This document shows, in pieces, positions 62,295-64,000 of a DNA stretch of 64,000 bases. The stretch covers positions 1-64,000 of the forward strand of contig JAJEET010000008.1 in assembly GCA_022820835.1 (NCBI GenBank), in the 5' to 3' direction. The position numbers and the translations under genes were made by a program. Each line of letters begins with the position of its first letter. Position 1 is the stretch's first letter. This stretch comes from Candidatus Poribacteria bacterium (GTDB lineage: Bacteria > Poribacteria > WGA-4E > WGA-3G). Under the pieces are notes generated by a model. That model saw nothing but the letters and a program-made list of their open reading frames with translations. It searched no databases and was not told the DNA's origin.

Positions 62295-62323
62295 ATTATA
62301 CTATATAAATGAATTTCTGTCAA
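62295..62323 (-). promoter_or_regulatory. Perfect-consensus promoter of the GT2 gene
   Basis: On the minus strand, TTGACA (62323-62318), 17-base spacer, TATAAT (62300-62295). Transcription should start near 62288, only about 7 bases before the ATG, with no Shine-Dalgarno, so the mRNA is nearly leaderless. Confidence 0.7.
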
Positions 62324-62364
62324 ACGATTCTATGTGAATGTATGTGAATTCCCCCAATTTCCAC

Positions 62365-62393
62365 TTGCGATCTACTGCCAACTTGTGTATAAT
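62365..62393 (+). promoter_or_regulatory. Promoter of the small-gene operon
   Basis: TTGCGA (62365-62370), 17-base spacer, TATAAT (62388-62393), with TG before it. Divergent from the GT2 promoter; transcription near 62400 would cover the short frames that follow. Confidence 0.6.
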
Positions 62394-62436
62394 AAATACT
62401 TCACATAAATTTATCAATCAGGAGTTCAACGAAAGC

Positions 62437-62580
62437 GTGCGAAATATCAAACCGACACATAAAGCGATAAAAACCTTAACGGACACGCCAGAGGGTCGCA
62501 CCCACCGCGTTAATATCCTGCTTCTGCCCATCCACCTGAGATTTAGAAACGCGACAAGTGAGGTTCCATGCCTGATTTAA
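62437..62580 (+). CDS. Possible small basic protein
   Basis: GTG 62437 opens a 47-codon frame (VRNIKPTHKAIKTLTDTPEG and onward), Arg/Lys/Thr-rich, with AGGAG 12 bases upstream, a long spacing. Its end overlaps an ATG at 62568. It is the first frame after a strong promoter, which favours it, but there is no family match. Confidence 0.3.
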   Translation: MRNIKPTHKAIKTLTDTPEGRTHRVNILLLPIHLRFRNATSEVPCLI

Positions 62581-62624
62581 ATGCTGATGCTCGGCAATTT
62601 CACAATCCACGAGCGGAGGTTACT

Positions 62625-62831
62625 ATGAAACCGACTACCCATATTGAAAATACCACAGTTGCTGAATGGACAAGAGACAAACGGATGGATAAGGCATTTG
62701 AACAGATCCTTGAAATCGCCTTTGAGGCCGGGCTCCTCGTTTTCATGACAGACGAAGACAATGCTTACACACAACGAGTTTTAATTGAGCGTCCTGTTGA
62801 AGACGAAAGCGAAGAAGCATTGGATGATTAA
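62625..62831 (+). CDS. Small acidic protein of unknown function
   Basis: 68 residues from ATG 62625 with GGAGGT 4-5 bases upstream; an earlier in-frame ATG at 62568 (87 residues) also has GAGG before it. The protein has a basic N-terminus (RDKRMDKAFEQILEIAFEAG) and an acidic tail (PVEDESEEALDD). No family recognised. It is probably transcribed from the 62365 promoter. Confidence 0.6.
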   Translation: MKPTTHIENTTVAEWTRDKRMDKAFEQILEIAFEAGLLVFMTDEDNAYTQRVLIERPVEDESEEALDD

Positions 62832-62966
62832 TCAACCCGAGCAAATAGTAAGGAAAGGTTAAAGGCGTATAACGTTCCCATCCTCAAAGCGTAATAATAA
62901 ATCCCCCATCTTTTTCCAAACGTGATATACTAAAGCAAAATCTCATTTCACAAGGTCAAAACGCTT

Positions 62967-63890
62967 ATGAACTTTCCAACACTGTCGGAGTCAAAACGCC
63001 TTGAAATGCTCCAACCTCCAAAAGGACGAGTACGAATGGTGCTTGACACTGACACCTATAACGAAATTGACGACCAATTTGCAGTCGTTCACGCGCTACT
63101 CTCACCGGAACACCTCAACGTAGAGGCAATTTACGCCGCGCCTTTCCACAACAACCGCTCCGCGAACGCCGAAGACGGCATGGAGAAAAGTTATGAGGAA
63201 ATTCTAAGACTTTTAGACTTCCTCAATGTCTCCGCCGACGGGTTTACCTACCGCGGTTCAAGAGCGTTTCTCGCCGATAAAGCGGCTCCCGTGCAGAGCG
63301 ATGCTGCTACTGATATGATTGAACGGGCAATGACGAAAGATTCCGATGAACCCCTGTACGTTGTTGCTGTCGGTGCTATCACGAATGTCGCCTCCGCTAT
63401 CCTCATAGAACCCGAAATCATCAAACGCATTGTCATCGTCTGGCTTGGTGGGAATCCGTTGTACTGGCCACACACCCGAGAGTTCAACCTTATGCAGGAC
63501 CTTCAGAGCGCGCAAATCGTTTTGGACTGCGGCGTGCCATTCGTCTGGCTACCCGCACGCGGAGTCGTTTCGCATTTGCACACGACTGTCGCTGAGATGG
63601 AACGCTATGTACAGGGTAGAGGCAAGGTCGGAGATTATCTCGTGGAAATCTTCAAAGACTACGCAAACGACCACTTTGCGTGGTCAAAGGTGATATGGGA
63701 TATATCCGCCACAGCGTATCTCGTCAATCCGGCGTGGGTACCGACAGACATTGTTCACAGTCCCATCTTGACAGAAACGGTGACGTGGAGTTTTGATAAC
63801 AGTCGTCATCTCATGCGCGTTGCGACGAGTGTCAATCGGGATGCGATCTTCAGGGATCTGTTTGAGAAATTGCAGCACCACACCGCGTAA
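62967..63890 (+). CDS. Inosine-uridine nucleoside hydrolase family protein
   Basis: 307 residues. The calcium-binding N-terminus DTDTYNEIDDQFAV (D27, D29, D35, D36) is the family motif in a slightly extended form. Further ligands appear in AVGAITNVAS, the LGGNP strand and EFNLMQDLQSAQIVLD. Members cleave nucleosides to ribose and base. The middle lacks the usual His at the substrate base site, so specificity is open. An extended -10 (TGA-TATACT) lies about 35 bases upstream. The ribosome site is weak (AAGG). Confidence 0.85.
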   Translation: MNFPTLSESKRLEMLQPPKGRVRMVLDTDTYNEIDDQFAVVHALLSPEHLNVEAIYAAPFHNNRSANAEDGMEKSYEEILRLLDFLNVSADGFTYRGSRAFLADKAAPVQSDAATDMIERAMTKDSDEPLYVVAVGAITNVASAILIEPEIIKRIVIVWLGGNPLYWPHTREFNLMQDLQSAQIVLDCGVPFVWLPARGVVSHLHTTVAEMERYVQGRGKVGDYLVEIFKDYANDHFAWSKVIWDISATAYLVNPAWVPTDIVHSPILTETVTWSFDNSRHLMRVATSVNRDAIFRDLFEKLQHHTA

Positions 63891-63986
63891 AATATGATGA
63901 CATTGAACAAACCGAAAAAAAACCAGCGGGAACCCCGTTTGAATGAGGATTAGAACCCGATACGCCGATTGAAGAAGGAGATTCGT

Positions 63987-64000
63987 ATGATTTACAAGCA
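63987..64000 (+). CDS. Start of a gene running off the right edge
   Basis: ATG 63987 with AAGGAG 6 bases upstream; only MIYK is inside the window. Product unknown. The 96 bases before it show no other feature. Confidence 0.5.

Noticed and set aside
1-64000. tRNA or rRNA genes
   Set aside because: I looked through the gaps for cloverleaf or rRNA-like segments and saw none; a covariance search would settle it.

Overview
The window looks like a chromosomal contig from an uncultured Gram-negative bacterium. The gene content resembles Candidatus Poribacteria or a related FCB-like phylum: three phytanoyl-CoA dioxygenase-family proteins, two paralogous amidohydrolases, a sulfatase-superfamily enzyme, a xylose-isomerase-like TIM barrel, secreted proteins ending in FlgD/por-type Ig domains, and PorV-like outer-membrane barrels. 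The phylum is an inference from content; no rRNA or tRNA was seen. An outer membrane is implied by lipoproteins, a Pal/OmpA protein, beta-barrels and an O-antigen ligase-like protein.

Layout. 0-8.1 kb: a small-molecule catabolism cluster (GMC oxidoreductase, PLP enzyme, two amidohydrolases, PhyH). Between the two amidohydrolases sits an island with its own consensus promoter, a translationally coupled HEPN-like/PIN gene pair and a frame-disrupted unknown gene. 8.3-14.1 kb: an operon of one ABC ATPase and three tandem paralogous membrane subunits. 14.1-16 kb: a hairpin-repeat region, a phage Gp37/Gp68-type protein and a small unknown gene. 16.1-21.4 kb: a ZIP-like transporter, a secreted alpha-glucuronidase-like protein, a lipoprotein and a PhyH protein. 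21.7-29.1 kb: a beta-barrel/SppA fusion, Pcm, a PorV-like barrel, an FnIII/FlgD-Ig protein, a compact IS200/IS605-like element without a transposase, and a Ycf48-like propeller. 29.2-34.6 kb: aminotransferase, homoserine kinase, and a P-type ATPase homologue that has lost its catalytic motifs. 34.7-44 kb: an OPT-like membrane protein, UppS, a protease with a membrane tail, a sugar isomerase-like protein, RsgA, a nucleotidyltransferase, PhyH and an MDR dehydrogenase. 44.3-52.4 kb: a stop-interrupted small gene, an unknown membrane-anchored protein, a sulfatase-like enzyme, an O-antigen ligase, a barrel, an OmpA lipoprotein and an M48 protease. 52.4-62.3 kb: a long minus-strand block (GT2, DUF368, NadK, RecN, IorAB, AroE, ZapA-like). 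62.4-64 kb: small genes, a nucleoside hydrolase and the start of another gene.

Noncoding DNA is unusually rich. Three copies of a 146-170 bp element (near 21.5, 41.9 and 59.3 kb) share terminal inverted repeats and a central fold whose outer stem differs in sequence but stays complementary. A 440 bp element at 27.6 kb carries the paired hairpins of IS200/IS605 ends and its own promoter. Short ACTGATAACTG-type repeats recur between genes. The strongest leads for something undescribed are the HEPN-like/PIN pair, the covarying repeat family, the stand-alone IS200/IS605-like RNA element, the three-permease ABC operon, the catalytically dead P-type ATPase and the barrel-SppA fusion.
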